Assembly: GCF_000426765.1 (NCBI RefSeq)
Contig: NZ_KE384566.1
Location: forward strand, 248,001 to 312,000
DNA: 64,000 nt
Source of the DNA: Vibrio litoralis DSM 17657
GTDB taxonomy: Bacteria > Pseudomonadota > Gammaproteobacteria > Enterobacterales > Vibrionaceae
Reading direction: 5' to 3'
A model generated the notes under the pieces. That model ran no database searches and was not told the DNA's origin. It saw only the letters and a list, made by a program, of their open reading frames with translations. The position numbers and the translations under genes were made by a program. Below are positions 8,833 through 20,254 of this stretch, in pieces (the first letter of the stretch is position 1; each line of letters begins with the position of its first letter).

Positions 8833-8899
8833 GAGGTTAACAGCCCTCTGCATAAATCAACAGCCTTTAAATATCAAAATGGTAAGGAAGAAAATACCA

Positions 8900-9370
8900 G
8901 TGCAGTATGCGATCACTTACAGTGTCGATGAGTATGATAGAAATGGCTTTTTGAAGCCGAGCCTATGGCTATGGTTAAGTTGGGTCTTTCTTGCTAAAGC
9001 TTGGATTGTCTTTATCGTGGCCAGTGCCAGTCGAACCATGAGTGCTAAGTTGTTATCAATTGTCTACCCAGTACCTGATAGTTTATACCTGGGGCTTGCG
9101 GTCGGTTTGCCTGTTGTGGTTTTGGCATGGGCCATATCACTACGTACACCGGAACGGATTTGGCTTAATAAGATATTGAGTTTTGGTCGCAGTTACACCA
9201 TTGCAGTGGTCTCAGCGCAGTTTGTGATCACGCTTTATCATTTATCTATCACTCAATGGCTGTTCAACTGGAGTGATGCATTGACCTTATTAGGCCTAGT
9301 ATGGTTATTGATTTATTTGTCGCATTCTCAGAGAGTGAAAGACACTTTCACAATACCGAATTTAGTGTAA
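8900..9370 (+). CDS. DUF2919 family inner-membrane protein (YfeZ-like)
   Basis: From GTG 8900 this is a 156-residue protein with four predicted membrane helices (around WLWLSWVFLAKAWIVFIVAS, LYLGLAVGLPVVVLAWAISL, YTIAVVSAQFVITLYHL and ALTLLGLVWLLIYLS). The family, including E. coli YfeZ, has no known function. I prefer GTG 8900 because AAGGAAG lies 9 bases upstream and the family begins near YAITYSVDEYDRNGFLKP; an ATG at 8879 would add seven basic residues. A YfeX-like peroxidase follows 63 bases later, and yfeZ and yfeX also cluster in E. coli. Confidence 0.8.
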   Translation: MQYAITYSVDEYDRNGFLKPSLWLWLSWVFLAKAWIVFIVASASRTMSAKLLSIVYPVPDSLYLGLAVGLPVVVLAWAISLRTPERIWLNKILSFGRSYTIAVVSAQFVITLYHLSITQWLFNWSDALTLLGLVWLLIYLSHSQRVKDTFTIPNLV

Positions 9371-9433
9371 TAACGAATTTATAAGCTCATTAGGGTATAA
9401 TAACCACAATAAAAATAGCATAAGGAAGTATTC

Positions 9434-10336
9434 ATGTCGCTACCACAATCGGCCATTATTCCAGAAGCCAATCCATTCTCTTTGCAGTGTTTACTCAAGA
9501 TTAATAGCAACCATTCTCATGTACTTGAGCAACTGAAAGCGTTGCCTGATCTCGTATCATTACTCAATGATCAGCAACCGGATGCTAATCTTTATATCAC
9601 TTTGGCTTTTACTCATTCTTTTTGGCAAAAAACCAATCAGACTATGCCTCAAGAGTTAGAACCGTTTGTTGAGCTAGGAACTGGTGAAACAGTTGCCCCT
9701 GCAACTGAAACAGACGTTCTTTTGCATTGTCACTCTAACCGACACGATTTGCATTTCTACCTATTACGCAAGCTGATGATAGAGATTTGTGATGATGTTG
9801 AAATTGTTGATGAAACCTATGGGTACCGCTTCTTAGATAGCCGTGATATGACGGATTTTATTGATGGTACGGAAAACCCAGAAGGGGATGAGCGTCGTCA
9901 GGTTGCAGTAATCCCGGAAGGTGAGTTTGCGGGTGGTAGTTATGTGATGCTACAGCGTTATATTCATAACCTACCTGCTTGGAATCGCTTAAATGTAGCG
10001 GCTCAAGAAAAAGTGATTGGTCGAACTAAGCCTGACTCAGTTGAATTAGATGATGTACCTGCACAATCTCACGTTGGCCGTGTTGATATTAAAGAAGAAG
10101 GTAAAGGACTGAAAATGGTTCGCCATAGTTTGCCTTATGGCTCGGTCTCAGGAGAGCATGGCTTACTGTTTATCGCGTACTGCAATCGTCTACATAATTT
10201 CAAAGTATTACTGAATAGCATGTTTGGTGAGGCAGATGGTAAAACCGATCACTTATTGCGTTTTACTCAAGCTGTGACGGGAGCTTACTTCTTTGCGCCA
10301 TCAAAAGAAATGTTGGAGGAGTTGGCCTTAAACTAA
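9434..10336 (+). CDS. Dyp-type heme peroxidase, YfeX-like
   Basis: The 300-residue protein has the Dyp hallmark motif FIDGTENP with the catalytic Asp144. A probable proximal heme ligand, His213, lies in QSHVGRVD, and the late motif RHSLPYG is shared with E. coli YfeX. The family uses peroxide to oxidise dyes and porphyrinogens; a claimed iron-from-heme role for YfeX is disputed. No signal peptide or Tat motif is visible, so it is cytoplasmic. AAGGAAG precedes the ATG. A strong terminator follows. Confidence 0.92.
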   Translation: MSLPQSAIIPEANPFSLQCLLKINSNHSHVLEQLKALPDLVSLLNDQQPDANLYITLAFTHSFWQKTNQTMPQELEPFVELGTGETVAPATETDVLLHCHSNRHDLHFYLLRKLMIEICDDVEIVDETYGYRFLDSRDMTDFIDGTENPEGDERRQVAVIPEGEFAGGSYVMLQRYIHNLPAWNRLNVAAQEKVIGRTKPDSVELDDVPAQSHVGRVDIKEEGKGLKMVRHSLPYGSVSGEHGLLFIAYCNRLHNFKVLLNSMFGEADGKTDHLLRFTQAVTGAYFFAPSKEMLEELALN

Positions 10337-10390
10337 TATAAGTTATATCAGCGATTGGAGAGTTTTCAGTCGCTGGTTTATTTCAGATAT

Positions 10391-10422
10391 AAAAAAACGC
10401 TGCTCTTGAGCAGCGTTTTTTA
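10391..10422. terminator. Bidirectional terminator between the Dyp peroxidase gene and crr
   Basis: The stem AAAACGCTGCT / AGCAGCGTTTT with a 4-base loop has an A-run on the left and a T-run on the right. It can end the peroxidase transcript and the converging pts transcript. Confidence 0.87.
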
Positions 10423-10436
10423 TATCACTAAGAAAA

Positions 10437-10946
10437 TTACTTAGTGATACGGATAACTGGTGTTTCACCAACAACAACGTTACCAGAAAGTTTGTTCAAC
10501 TCTTTGATTTCGTCCATGTTAGAGATAACAACAGGAGTCAGCGTAGATTTTGCATTCTCTTGTAGGTATGCAAGATCAAATTCGATGATAGTGTCGCCTG
10601 CTTTCACAGTTTGACCTTCTTCAGCGATACGTGTGAAACCTTCACCTTTTAGCTCAACTGTGTCGATACCAAAGTGAACGAATAGTTCGATGCCATCGTC
10701 AGACTCGATAGAGAAAGCGTGGTTAGTTTCGAAGATTTTACCGATTGTACCGTTTACTGGTGCAACCATTTTGTCGCCATTTGGTTTGATAGCAATACCA
10801 TCACCAACAATTTTCTCAGCGAAAACCACATCAGGCACATCTTCGATGTTTACGATTTCACCAGAAAGAGGTGCGATAATTTCAATCGCGCCCGCATCAG
10901 CTGTGTCGTCAGATACTAGCTTCTTAAGTTTGTCAAACAGACCCAT
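10437..10946 (-). CDS. crr: PTS glucose-specific enzyme IIA (EIIA-Glc, Crr)
   Basis: EIIA-Glc passes phosphate from HPr to sugar permeases and, in its two phosphorylation states, regulates adenylate cyclase and inducer exclusion. The 169-residue protein has both active-site histidines, His76 ([10 protein letters not shown]) and the phosphorylated His91 ([14 protein letters not shown]). An amphipathic N-terminal helix ([11 protein letters not shown]) binds membranes. It lies 52 bases after ptsI as the last gene of ptsH-ptsI-crr. It probably also serves NagE in this window, which lacks its own IIA. Confidence 0.98.
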   Translation of the reverse strand: MGLFDKLKKLVSDDTADAGAIEIIAPLSGEIVNIEDVPDVVFAEKIVGDGIAIKPNGDKMVAPVNGTIGKIFETNHAFSIESDDGIELFVHFGIDTVELKGEGFTRIAEEGQTVKAGDTIIEFDLAYLQENAKSTLTPVVISNMDEIKELNKLSGNVVVGETPVIRITK

Positions 10947-10998
10947 GTCGTGCTCCTAAGCAGTTAACTTTTTAATCTTTAGTTAAAAGATTATATTC

Positions 10999-12723
10999 TT
11001 AATTCGATTTTTCTGCGATAAATTTATCAACGCAAGCTTCGATTTCTGCCGCAGTAGGTAGAGCAAGAGCTTCTTCAGCCATCGCTTTTACTTCTGCGAA
11101 GTTTGAGTTACGGATGATTTTCTTAACGCGAGGGATAGAAATACCACTCATGCTGAACTCGTCTAAGCCCATACCTAATAGAAGTAGGGTAGCGCGTTCA
11201 TCACCGGCTAACTCACCACACATACCAGTCCATTTGCCTTCTTTGTGTGATGCATCAATTACTTGCTTGATCACAGTCAGTACAGCTGGAGATAGCGGGT
11301 TGTATAAGTGAGAAATTAACTCATTACCACGGTCAACTGCAAGAGTATATTGAGTTAAGTCGTTTGTGCCAATACTAAAGAATGAAACTTCTTTTGCAAG
11401 GTGGTGAGCAATTGCAGCAGCAGCTGGTGTTTCAACCATTACACCGATTTCGATGTCTTCGTCAAATGCTAGGCCTTCGTTACGAAGTTCAGCTTTGTAT
11501 TCTTCAAGTGCCGCTTTAAGTTCACGGATCTCTTCAACAGAGATGATCATTGGGAACATGATGCGAAGCTTACCGTGTGCTGATGCACGTAAAATACCAC
11601 GTAATTGGTCTTTTAAGATGTCACGACGGTCTAAGCTGATACGTACTGCACGCCAGCCTAAGAACGGGTTCATTTCTTCTGGTAAGTCCATGTATGGAAG
11701 ATCTTTATCACCACCGATATCCATAGTACGGATAATCACAGCTTGATCGCCCATTGCTTCAGCAACGTCTTTATAAGCTTTATATTGCTCTTCTTCAGTT
11801 GGAAGGGCATCACGGTCCATAAATAGGAATTCAGTACGGTATAGACCTACACCTTCACCACCGTTACGCAAGATACCATCGCAGTCTTTCACTGTACCGA
11901 TATTACCGCAAACTTCTACATGGTGGTCATCTAGAGTGACAGCAGGTAGATCTTTTAATTTCGCTAATTCTTCTTTTTCAGCTAGGAAGTTATCACGAAT
12001 TGATTTCGCTTCTTCTAGCTCTGCATCAGAAGGGTTGACGATAATTTTGTTGTTAATCGCATCCAAAATCAGAGTATCACCGTTTGATACTTGTTTTGTA
12101 ATGTCGTTGGTACCCACAATCGCAGGAAGTTCAAGCGAACGAGCCATGATAGAAGTGTGAGAGGTACGACCACCGATATCACAAGCAAAGCCTAAAACGA
12201 ATTCTAGGTTGATTTGTGCAGTTTCCGATGGTGTTAAGTCGTTAGCAACAAGAATCACTTCTTCGTTGATAGCGCTTAAAGATACGATGTTAATGCCTAG
12301 TGCATTTTTAACAAAACGTGTACCGATATCGCGGATATCGGTAGCACGTTCTTTAAGGTAGTCATCATCAAGAGACTCAAGGGCTGTTGCTTGTTCTTCA
12401 ATCACAGTGTGGATTGCAAGGCCTGCAGACATTTTGTCTTTTTTGATGAGGGCTAAAATTTCTTCTTCTAGCTCTTCATCTTCAAGCAGCATGATATGAC
12501 CTTCGAAGATGGCTTCTTTTTCTTCACCGAAGGTTTCAAGTGCTTTTTGTTTAATGCCTTCTAATTGCTCAGAAGATTTATTACGAGCATCAAAGAAGCA
12601 TTTTACTTCTGCTTCAACTTGATCGTCCGAAATAGGTGTTTTATTTAGGACAATTTCATCTTCTTGAAGAAGTAGTGCTTTACCGAAAGCAATACCAGGA
12701 GATGCTAGAATTCCAGAAATCAT
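10999..12723 (-). CDS. ptsI: PTS enzyme I (phosphoenolpyruvate-protein phosphotransferase)
   Basis: Enzyme I takes phosphate from phosphoenolpyruvate and gives it to HPr. The 574-residue protein has the phosphorylated His189 in [18 protein letters not shown], the PEP-binding signature [13 protein letters not shown] and a Cys late in GMCGELAGD. The domain order (HPr-binding helical domain, swivelling phospho-His domain, C-terminal barrel) and length match E. coli. It is the middle gene of ptsH-ptsI-crr, with 59 and 52-base spacers and no terminator inside. Confidence 0.98.
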   Translation of the reverse strand: MISGILASPGIAFGKALLLQEDEIVLNKTPISDDQVEAEVKCFFDARNKSSEQLEGIKQKALETFGEEKEAIFEGHIMLLEDEELEEEILALIKKDKMSAGLAIHTVIEEQATALESLDDDYLKERATDIRDIGTRFVKNALGINIVSLSAINEEVILVANDLTPSETAQINLEFVLGFACDIGGRTSHTSIMARSLELPAIVGTNDITKQVSNGDTLILDAINNKIIVNPSDAELEEAKSIRDNFLAEKEELAKLKDLPAVTLDDHHVEVCGNIGTVKDCDGILRNGGEGVGLYRTEFLFMDRDALPTEEEQYKAYKDVAEAMGDQAVIIRTMDIGGDKDLPYMDLPEEMNPFLGWRAVRISLDRRDILKDQLRGILRASAHGKLRIMFPMIISVEEIRELKAALEEYKAELRNEGLAFDEDIEIGVMVETPAAAAIAHHLAKEVSFFSIGTNDLTQYTLAVDRGNELISHLYNPLSPAVLTVIKQVIDASHKEGKWTGMCGELAGDERATLLLLGMGLDEFSMSGISIPRVKKIIRNSNFAEVKAMAEEALALPTAAEIEACVDKFIAEKSN

Positions 12724-12782
12724 AGCCTTACCTTAATTTGTTCAAATATAAAAAGTAAAAATACCGTGAATCACAGATGTGA

Positions 12783-13040
12783 TTAGTGTAGTTGGTCCAT
12801 TAGAGCAACTAGGTGATCAACAGCCGCTTCAGCTTGAGGGCCTTCTGCAGAGATAGTTACTACAGTGCCTTTTACTAGGCCAAGAGTTTGCAGTTTGAAA
12901 AGGCTCTTAGCACTTGCGCTTTTGCCATTAGAAGTCACTGTAATATCAGCATCGAATGCTTTAGCTTCTTTAACGAATTGAGCCGCAGGACGAGTGTGAA
13001 GGCCGTTTTCTGCAGTGATTTCTACTTGCTTCTGATACAT
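12783..13040 (-). CDS. ptsH: Phosphocarrier protein HPr
   Basis: HPr shuttles phosphate from enzyme I to the sugar-specific IIA proteins. The 85-residue protein has the active His15 in [13 protein letters not shown] and Ser46 in [10 protein letters not shown], both at the expected positions. It is the first gene of the pts operon. The 292-base gap up to cysK holds its promoter region, with a palindromic TTCGCTAGCGAA near 13115 and the cysK terminator at 13280-13306. Confidence 0.98.
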   Translation of the reverse strand: MYQKQVEITAENGLHTRPAAQFVKEAKAFDADITVTSNGKSASAKSLFKLQTLGLVKGTVVTISAEGPQAEAAVDHLVALMDQLH

Positions 13041-13279
13041 GTGTGTTACCCCGATTAATTTGCTTTTTGTTGGAAACTGAAAAGTAGTTTAGCTTACCTT
13101 CTTATCTATCGCTTCGCTAGCGAAGAAAATAAGTGGCTCTACTCGATTGCTTTCAGTCATCACTCATCATTTATTTATTTTCTGTTAACTAATCTTAGTT
13201 GGTTAATTAACAGGCTTCTTTATTTCGAAGCTAAAAATAAAACATCCTGATTATCACTAAAGGAGTGGTAGGGATCAAC

Positions 13280-13306
13280 AAAAAAGCCCCATAAAGGAGC
13301 TTTTTT
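13280..13306 (-). terminator. Terminator of cysK
   Basis: On the minus strand, a stem AAAGCTCC / GGGGCTTT (with G-U pairs) around a short loop is followed by a T-run. It lies 26 bases after the cysK stop and before ptsH. Confidence 0.75.
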
Positions 13307-13332
13307 CATAGAAAAATTGATTTGGACCCGTT

Positions 13333-14301
13333 TTATTGTTCGTTCTCTTTGTCGGTAAAGATACCTGCAAACAGAGCCGTACTTAGGTAGCGCTCACCAG
13401 AACTTGGCAGTACCGTAACAATAGTTTTTCCTTCAAATTCAGGTAGTTCAGCGATCTTATTTGCAGCAACAACCGCTGCGCCAGATGAAATCCCGGCAAG
13501 GATTCCTTCTTCTTCCATTAGGCGACGAGCCATCGTAATAGCTTCATCAGAAGTCACTGAGATAACTTTGTCAATTAGCTCTAAATCTAGGTTACCAGGG
13601 ATAAAACCAGCACCAATACCTTGAATTTTATGCGGCGCTGGTTGAATTTCGTCTCCTGCAAGCGCTTGAGCGATCACTGGCGATTCCGCTGGCTCTACCG
13701 CGACAGTTGTGACTGCTTTACCTTTGGTATTTTTTAAGTAACGACTTGTACCGGTTAAAGTACCACCCGTACCCACACCGGATACAAACACGTCAATGTT
13801 GCCATCGGTTGCATCCCAAATCTCTGGGCCAGTAGTTTGCTCGTGAATCGCTGGGTTAGCTGGGTTGTTAAATTGTTGAAGTAGTAAGTACTTGCTTGGA
13901 TCGCTTGCTACAATTTCTTCCGCTTTTGCAATAGCACCTTTCATACCTTTTGCCGCTTCGGTAAGTTCTAGGTTAGCACCTAGCGCTTTTAATAGCTTAC
14001 GGCGTTCAAGGCTCATTGATTCAGGCATGGTTAGCGTTAATTTATAACCACGAGCCGCCGCTACATATGCAAGTGCGATACCGGTGTTACCACTGGTTGG
14101 CTCGACTAGTTCAACGCCTGGCTTTAATAAACCAGCTTTTTCTGCTTCCCATACCATGTTAGAGCCGATACGGCACTTTACGCTGAAACTTGGGTTACGA
14201 GCTTCAATCTTAGCCAAAACGTTGCCCTTACTTACGCGATTTAAGCGAACAAGAGGAGTGTTGCCAATAGTTTGAGAGTTATCTTCGTAAATCTTTGTCA
14301 T
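13333..14301 (-). CDS. cysK: Cysteine synthase A (O-acetylserine sulfhydrylase)
   Basis: CysK makes cysteine from O-acetylserine and sulfide with pyridoxal phosphate. The 322-residue protein has the PLP lysine Lys42 ([14 protein letters not shown]), the substrate loop [12 protein letters not shown], and the phosphate-binding [15 protein letters not shown]. It lies upstream of ptsHI-crr, as in enterics, and just downstream (on the same strand) of the sulfate permease gene cysZ, but terminators separate all three. Length is normal. Confidence 0.97.
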   Translation of the reverse strand: MTKIYEDNSQTIGNTPLVRLNRVSKGNVLAKIEARNPSFSVKCRIGSNMVWEAEKAGLLKPGVELVEPTSGNTGIALAYVAAARGYKLTLTMPESMSLERRKLLKALGANLELTEAAKGMKGAIAKAEEIVASDPSKYLLLQQFNNPANPAIHEQTTGPEIWDATDGNIDVFVSGVGTGGTLTGTSRYLKNTKGKAVTTVAVEPAESPVIAQALAGDEIQPAPHKIQGIGAGFIPGNLDLELIDKVISVTSDEAITMARRLMEEEGILAGISSGAAVVAANKIAELPEFEGKTIVTVLPSSGERYLSTALFAGIFTDKENEQ

Positions 14302-14349
14302 TTTGATGTTCCTTCATTACACGGTAGGGTGTGAATTAATAAGCATCTT

Positions 14350-14380
14350 ATACCAATCGCACTAATTATTTGATTGGTAT
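14350..14380. repeat. Short palindromic interspersed repeat (ATACCAA family), copy 2
   Basis: A 31-base element has perfect 9-base inverted ends, ATACCAATC (14350-14358) and GATTGGTAT (14372-14380), around an AT-rich middle. It lies upstream of cysK. Copy 1 is at 5365-5394. Such short palindromes are common in Vibrio intergenic DNA. Confidence 0.65.
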
Positions 14381-14483
14381 TTAATGTGCATGATTGAAAG
14401 CATAAATCTACAGCAAATAAGGTGAAAGGAATAAATGGTTATATGATATGGGTAAATGTCTGATTTAAATTTGTGCAGATATT

Positions 14484-14518
14484 AAAAAAAACGCCTTAAT
14501 CCTATTCGATTAAAGCGC
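14484..14518 (-). terminator. Terminator of cysZ
   Basis: On the minus strand, the stem CGCTTTAATC / GATTAAGGCG with a 6-base loop is followed by a run of eight T. It sits about 35 bases after the cysZ stop. Confidence 0.82.
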
Positions 14519-14553
14519 TTGTATGGTCAATTAACTTGATGTAGGCATATAAG

Positions 14554-15318
14554 TTAATGATTGAGTGATTTGTATCTATCTACCCACATAGCCGTTGCTC
14601 CACAGACTGCAATCGGCATAACAAATAGGTTTACAATCGGAACCATGGTGCATAAAGCGACCAATCCTCCAAAGCTATAAGCATTCCATTTGTCACCTTT
14701 AAGGTCATTTTTCATTTTAGGAAAAGTGACTTTGTGGTTATCAAATGGGTAATCACAATACTGTATTGCCATCATCCAAGCAGAGAAAGCAAACCATAGA
14801 ATAGGGCCTAGAGTCTGGCCGAGTGCAGGGATAAGCAACAGAATAAAGAGACCAAGCGCTTTCGGTAGGTAGTACTTAAGTTTTACCCATTCTCTATGCA
14901 AGATTCGTGGGGTGTCTTTAATCAATGAGAACAGGTTTTGATCTGTAGGACCTTGACCCGTTAATTGGATTTCTAACTTTTCAGCCAGCAGGCCATTAAA
15001 GGGGGCTGCAATCCAATTGGCAACGGTACTAAAAAAGTAACTGAATGTTGCAATGATGGTAATGCCTAATAATGGTAGTAATAAATAAGACAACCAAGAC
15101 AGCATGTCCGGCAGTGTACCTAACCAATTATCTAACCATTCACTCAAGTTACTATATAGATAGAATAGCGAACCACCGAATAAAATGATGTTGGTCAGCA
15201 AGGGTAAAATGACAAAGCGTCGAATGCCCGGCTTGAAACATAATTGAGCACCATAGACAAAATAACCAAATCCGGTTTTCGGTGGTTGGTCTACTCTCAA
15301 GTTAGGGGAAGGTGACAT
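14554..15318 (-). CDS. cysZ: Sulfate transporter CysZ
   Basis: CysZ is an inner-membrane protein that brings sulfate into the cell for cysteine synthesis. The 254-residue protein has four or more hydrophobic segments (for example FVILPLLTNIILFGGSLFYL and LLPLLGITIIATFSYFFS) and the family segment NWIAAPFNGLLAEKLE. I chose ATG 15318 since GGAG lies just upstream; an upstream start at 15342 adds eight residues without support. It neighbours cysK and is divergent from zipA, as in E. coli. Confidence 0.93.
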   Translation of the reverse strand: MSPSPNLRVDQPPKTGFGYFVYGAQLCFKPGIRRFVILPLLTNIILFGGSLFYLYSNLSEWLDNWLGTLPDMLSWLSYLLLPLLGITIIATFSYFFSTVANWIAAPFNGLLAEKLEIQLTGQGPTDQNLFSLIKDTPRILHREWVKLKYYLPKALGLFILLLIPALGQTLGPILWFAFSAWMMAIQYCDYPFDNHKVTFPKMKNDLKGDKWNAYSFGGLVALCTMVPIVNLFVMPIAVCGATAMWVDRYKSLNH

Positions 15319-15585
15319 GAACACTCCATAAATAAGGTACAAGCGTAGTGTTTATTCTACTGTTATAGAGAAATAAGAAAAGCTTGTTTTATTCTTGCTG
15401 AATCTCACATCTTAAGGTGACTTGGGGATAATTTTTTTGGTAAAGTAATCAATAGTTATATACAAACCACTCATTTAGCCATTTCTATGGCATGATAAGA
15501 CACAATTAAGCATCCAAGGTGACTTTTGTAATTCAACAAGTTGAGTGATGGTTTCGGTAATTATATTAATAGTTGAGAGTGATAA

Positions 15586-16506
15586 ATGCAGGAATTGCGA
15601 CTAGTACTCATTATTGTAGGTGGGCTGGCGATTGCAGGTTTGCTGGTACATGGTATATGGACGAGTAAGAAAGAAGGTAAAGCAAAGTTTGCTGATAAAC
15701 CTTTGAATAAAATGGAGCCTAAGGTCAATACTCCGCTTGCTGATGATGCACAAGAAGGTATCGTTTCTCACGCCACTCCGGTTAAAGAACGTAAAGAACC
15801 AGCTTTTCATATTGATGAGTCAGAAGAAGATATCGATCCTTTATTTGGCGAGTCGGATATTTCTTTTGCGGCGACGGATGATGTTGCTCCTGACCAAGCG
15901 GTAAAAGTGGAAGTTCAAGATCAAACTGTTAAAACACAAGCCCCATTTTCTGAGCCGGAACAAGTCACCGCCAATGAAAATATTACTGACCCTGAAGTGA
16001 AGCAGGATAAAACAGAATCAACTGCAACTGGCTCTCAGTCAAAAGAATCACAAGAGAACGAACAAACCGATAAAAATGACATGGAAGTGATTATTTTCCA
16101 TGTACATGCGGCGGGCTCATCCGAGTTTGTTGGTACTCAGTTATTTAACAGTATGCAGCAACATGGTTTGCATTATGGTGCAATGGATATTTTCCACTGC
16201 CACACCGATACGTCAGGCACAGGAAAGGTCTTATTTAGTGTTGCAAACATGATGAATCCGGGAACACTCGCTCATGATGACCCTGCAACATTTATTACCA
16301 AAGGTATTTCGTTCTTTATGACATTACCTTGTTACGGCGATGCTGAACAAAACTTCAAACTTATGCTGAAAACTGCTCAACAAATTGCCGATGATTTAGG
16401 TGCAAATGTTTTAGATGATAAACGCAATCTAATGACGCCGAATAGACTATCGGCTTATCGTCAGCAAATTCGCGATTATGTTGCTCGTAGCACCGAAGCT
16501 GAATAA
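15586..16506 (+). CDS. zipA: Cell division protein ZipA
   Basis: ZipA anchors FtsZ to the inner membrane at the division site. The 306-residue protein starts with a membrane helix (about residues 5-25, [21 protein letters not shown]). A charged linker rich in Glu, Asp, Gln and Thr follows (about 30-160), then the C-terminal FtsZ-binding domain (about 163-300, beginning [16 protein letters not shown]). ligA follows after a terminator, and cysZ is divergent, as in many gammaproteobacteria. Confidence 0.96.
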   Translation: MQELRLVLIIVGGLAIAGLLVHGIWTSKKEGKAKFADKPLNKMEPKVNTPLADDAQEGIVSHATPVKERKEPAFHIDESEEDIDPLFGESDISFAATDDVAPDQAVKVEVQDQTVKTQAPFSEPEQVTANENITDPEVKQDKTESTATGSQSKESQENEQTDKNDMEVIIFHVHAAGSSEFVGTQLFNSMQQHGLHYGAMDIFHCHTDTSGTGKVLFSVANMMNPGTLAHDDPATFITKGISFFMTLPCYGDAEQNFKLMLKTAQQIADDLGANVLDDKRNLMTPNRLSAYRQQIRDYVARSTEAE

Positions 16507-16543
16507 ACCGCTGGCAATGCAAGAATACTAGAAACGAAGATTC

Positions 16544-16568
16544 AGGCTCCTTCATAGGGGCCTTTTTT
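16544..16568 (+). terminator. Terminator of zipA
   Basis: A stem AGGCTCC / GGGGCCT with a 6-base loop is followed by a T-run, 38 bases after the zipA stop and before the ligA start. Confidence 0.8.
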
Positions 16569-16572
16569 ATGA

Positions 16573-18627
<2,055 letters not shown>

Positions 18628-18664
18628 TCTTTATTTAAATTGTTAATTAAGTCGCTATTTTTTG

Positions 18665-18690
18665 AAAAGGCTCCCAGTAGGGGGCCTTTT
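18665..18690 (+). terminator. Terminator of ligA
   Basis: A stem AAAAGGCTCCC / GGGGGCCTTTT (one mismatch) with a 4-base loop runs into a short T tract, 38 bases after the ligA stop. Confidence 0.82.
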
Positions 18691-18854
18691 CTGTATTTAC
18701 TGATTCACAAATGTTTCCTTATATTTGATTTATTTATCCATGCCTGGCTATAGGGTGATTATCGTGAATGCTTGTTGTGGTGTTGAAATTGGGCTTGCTT
18801 TCTTGTCTTTGCTTAAGTTGTTGATTTTTAGTTGTTATATTTTTATTGGTACTT

Positions 18855-18870
18855 TGTGATATTGATCACC
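18855..18870. promoter_or_regulatory. CRP-like binding site upstream of the porin gene
   Basis: TGTGA-TATTGA-TCACC matches the CRP consensus TGTGA-N6-TCACA at 9 of 10 positions. It lies about 250 bases before the porin ATG, so it would act on a distant promoter or a long leader. Confidence 0.55.
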
Positions 18871-19118
18871 AATGTAAGGGAACTTTGCACTCGCTCATGT
18901 TTTTTTGTTAAAGATTTAACTTATTGTTGATGTTTTGCGCAGCGAAGTTAGTCTTAATCTCGTAGGTACACATTGTGTGCGAACATTAAAAACAGAAAAT
19001 TTTTGTTTAGTTAGTTTACTAAGCAAATTAATAGGAAGAATGCCTTGTTGCTTTCGGCGGCCACTTAAAGCTTCAAGGTGAAATAAAACAGTTATGTCCA
19101 TTTTTTAGGAGCTTTTCC

Positions 19119-20177
19119 ATGGAAAAAATTTTTAAACGTACGCTACTTGGCGCTGTAGTTTCTGCTGCAGCATTTACTGGTACAGCTAACGCAGCTGAAA
19201 TTGGTATCAACTCCGATTTTACTGTTGAAGCATACGGTGTAGCAGCTATTTCTGTTGTGAATTACAACGTTACAGATAACCGTAGTGATAGTACGGGAGC
19301 TGTAATTGAAAATGAATCACGTATTGGTTTCCGTGCAGGTAAAGATATTGTTGATGGTTTAAATGTATTTATGCAAATCGAATCAGGTTATGTTGATAAT
19401 ACTGATTGGGGTCAAGGTGGTAATCCAGGTGGTGTCCTTGGCTTCCGTGATACGTTTGTTGGTCTACAAGGTGATAGCTGGGGTAAAGTTCGCTTTGGCC
19501 GTATGCTGACGCCAATGTATGAAATTGTTGACTGGCCTTTCTCTAATCCAGGCTTAGGAAGTGTATTTGATTGGGGCGGTGTTCAAGGGACTTATGACCG
19601 TCAATCTAACCAAATTCGATATGATTCACTGAATTATGGAGGCTTTACTTTTGCCGCGTCTGTAGGTCGAGATTCTGGAGCATTTGGTGGTGGTACAGCA
19701 ACACGTGATTCTTATTTTGGTGGTCTGAACGCTAGATATACAATAAATAAATTAACATTATTAGGGGCGGTTGAAGCTGGTAATAACTTTAAAGGCGTGG
19801 AAGGCGATGATAACTTTGCTTACATCGCAGGTTTTGATCTAGCTCTTCCGGCGGGTTTTGGTCTTTCAGCAGCCTTTAAGCATGAAGAAGTGAATGCTGC
19901 AAATAGTGCTGATGATCTATCCCAAGACTCTTACTCAATTATTGGTCAGTACTGGTACGAAAATATTGGCTTTAAGTTAGGTTATGCTGCAAATCTAGAT
20001 TCAGATAAGGGTGGTATTGAGCAAGATGATGACGCAAGCACTATTTCTGGTCAGTTAATGATGACAATCAATGGGTTTGTTCCTTATATTCGTGTTGCCG
20101 GTCGTAAAACACACCAAGATGCTACAACGAATGATACAGACCTTGTAACACGTGTTGGTATTGAATACGGTTTTTAA
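19119..20177 (+). CDS. Outer-membrane porin, OmpU/OmpH-like
   Basis: The 352-residue protein has a clear signal peptide (MEKIFKRTLLGAVVSAAAF... cleaved after ANA, about residue 25). A 16-strand general porin pattern follows, with the eyelet-like segment VKVRFGRMLTPMY-type loop and the terminal aromatic Phe (IEYGF) needed for barrel assembly. It is a trimeric diffusion channel by family. RBS AGGAG lies before the ATG. It is preceded by a long control region with a CRP-like site and closed by a terminator. In Vibrio, related porins are regulated by ToxR, whose gene lies about 4 kb away. Confidence 0.93.
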   Translation: MEKIFKRTLLGAVVSAAAFTGTANAAEIGINSDFTVEAYGVAAISVVNYNVTDNRSDSTGAVIENESRIGFRAGKDIVDGLNVFMQIESGYVDNTDWGQGGNPGGVLGFRDTFVGLQGDSWGKVRFGRMLTPMYEIVDWPFSNPGLGSVFDWGGVQGTYDRQSNQIRYDSLNYGGFTFAASVGRDSGAFGGGTATRDSYFGGLNARYTINKLTLLGAVEAGNNFKGVEGDDNFAYIAGFDLALPAGFGLSAAFKHEEVNAANSADDLSQDSYSIIGQYWYENIGFKLGYAANLDSDKGGIEQDDDASTISGQLMMTINGFVPYIRVAGRKTHQDATTNDTDLVTRVGIEYGF

Positions 20178-20208
20178 TCCTTTTTTATCGGTATAATACG
20201 TGAACCTG

Positions 20209-20236
20209 ACGCTGGCTTAGGCCAGCGTTTCTTTTT
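20209..20236 (+). terminator. Terminator of the porin gene
   Basis: A perfect stem ACGCTGGC / GCCAGCGT with a 4-base loop and a T-rich tail, 32 bases after the porin stop. It is placed only 18 bases before the next start codon. Confidence 0.87.
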
Positions 20237-20254
20237 ATAGCTGTAGGTGAATTT

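Larger units (their letters stand above)
18628..19118. other. 491-base gap between ligA and the porin gene; likely porin control region
   Basis: I find no gene in this gap. It holds the ligA terminator (18665-18690), a good CRP-like site (18855-18870) and a long AT-rich stretch before the porin start. The length of the leader fits the heavily regulated OmpU-type porins, but I cannot place the promoter exactly. Confidence 0.5.

Noticed and set aside
8879-8899. ATG 8879 as start of the DUF2919 gene
   Set aside because: No ribosome binding site is placed for it, while AAGGAAG sits at the correct distance from GTG 8900 and the family match begins there. Some doubt remains.
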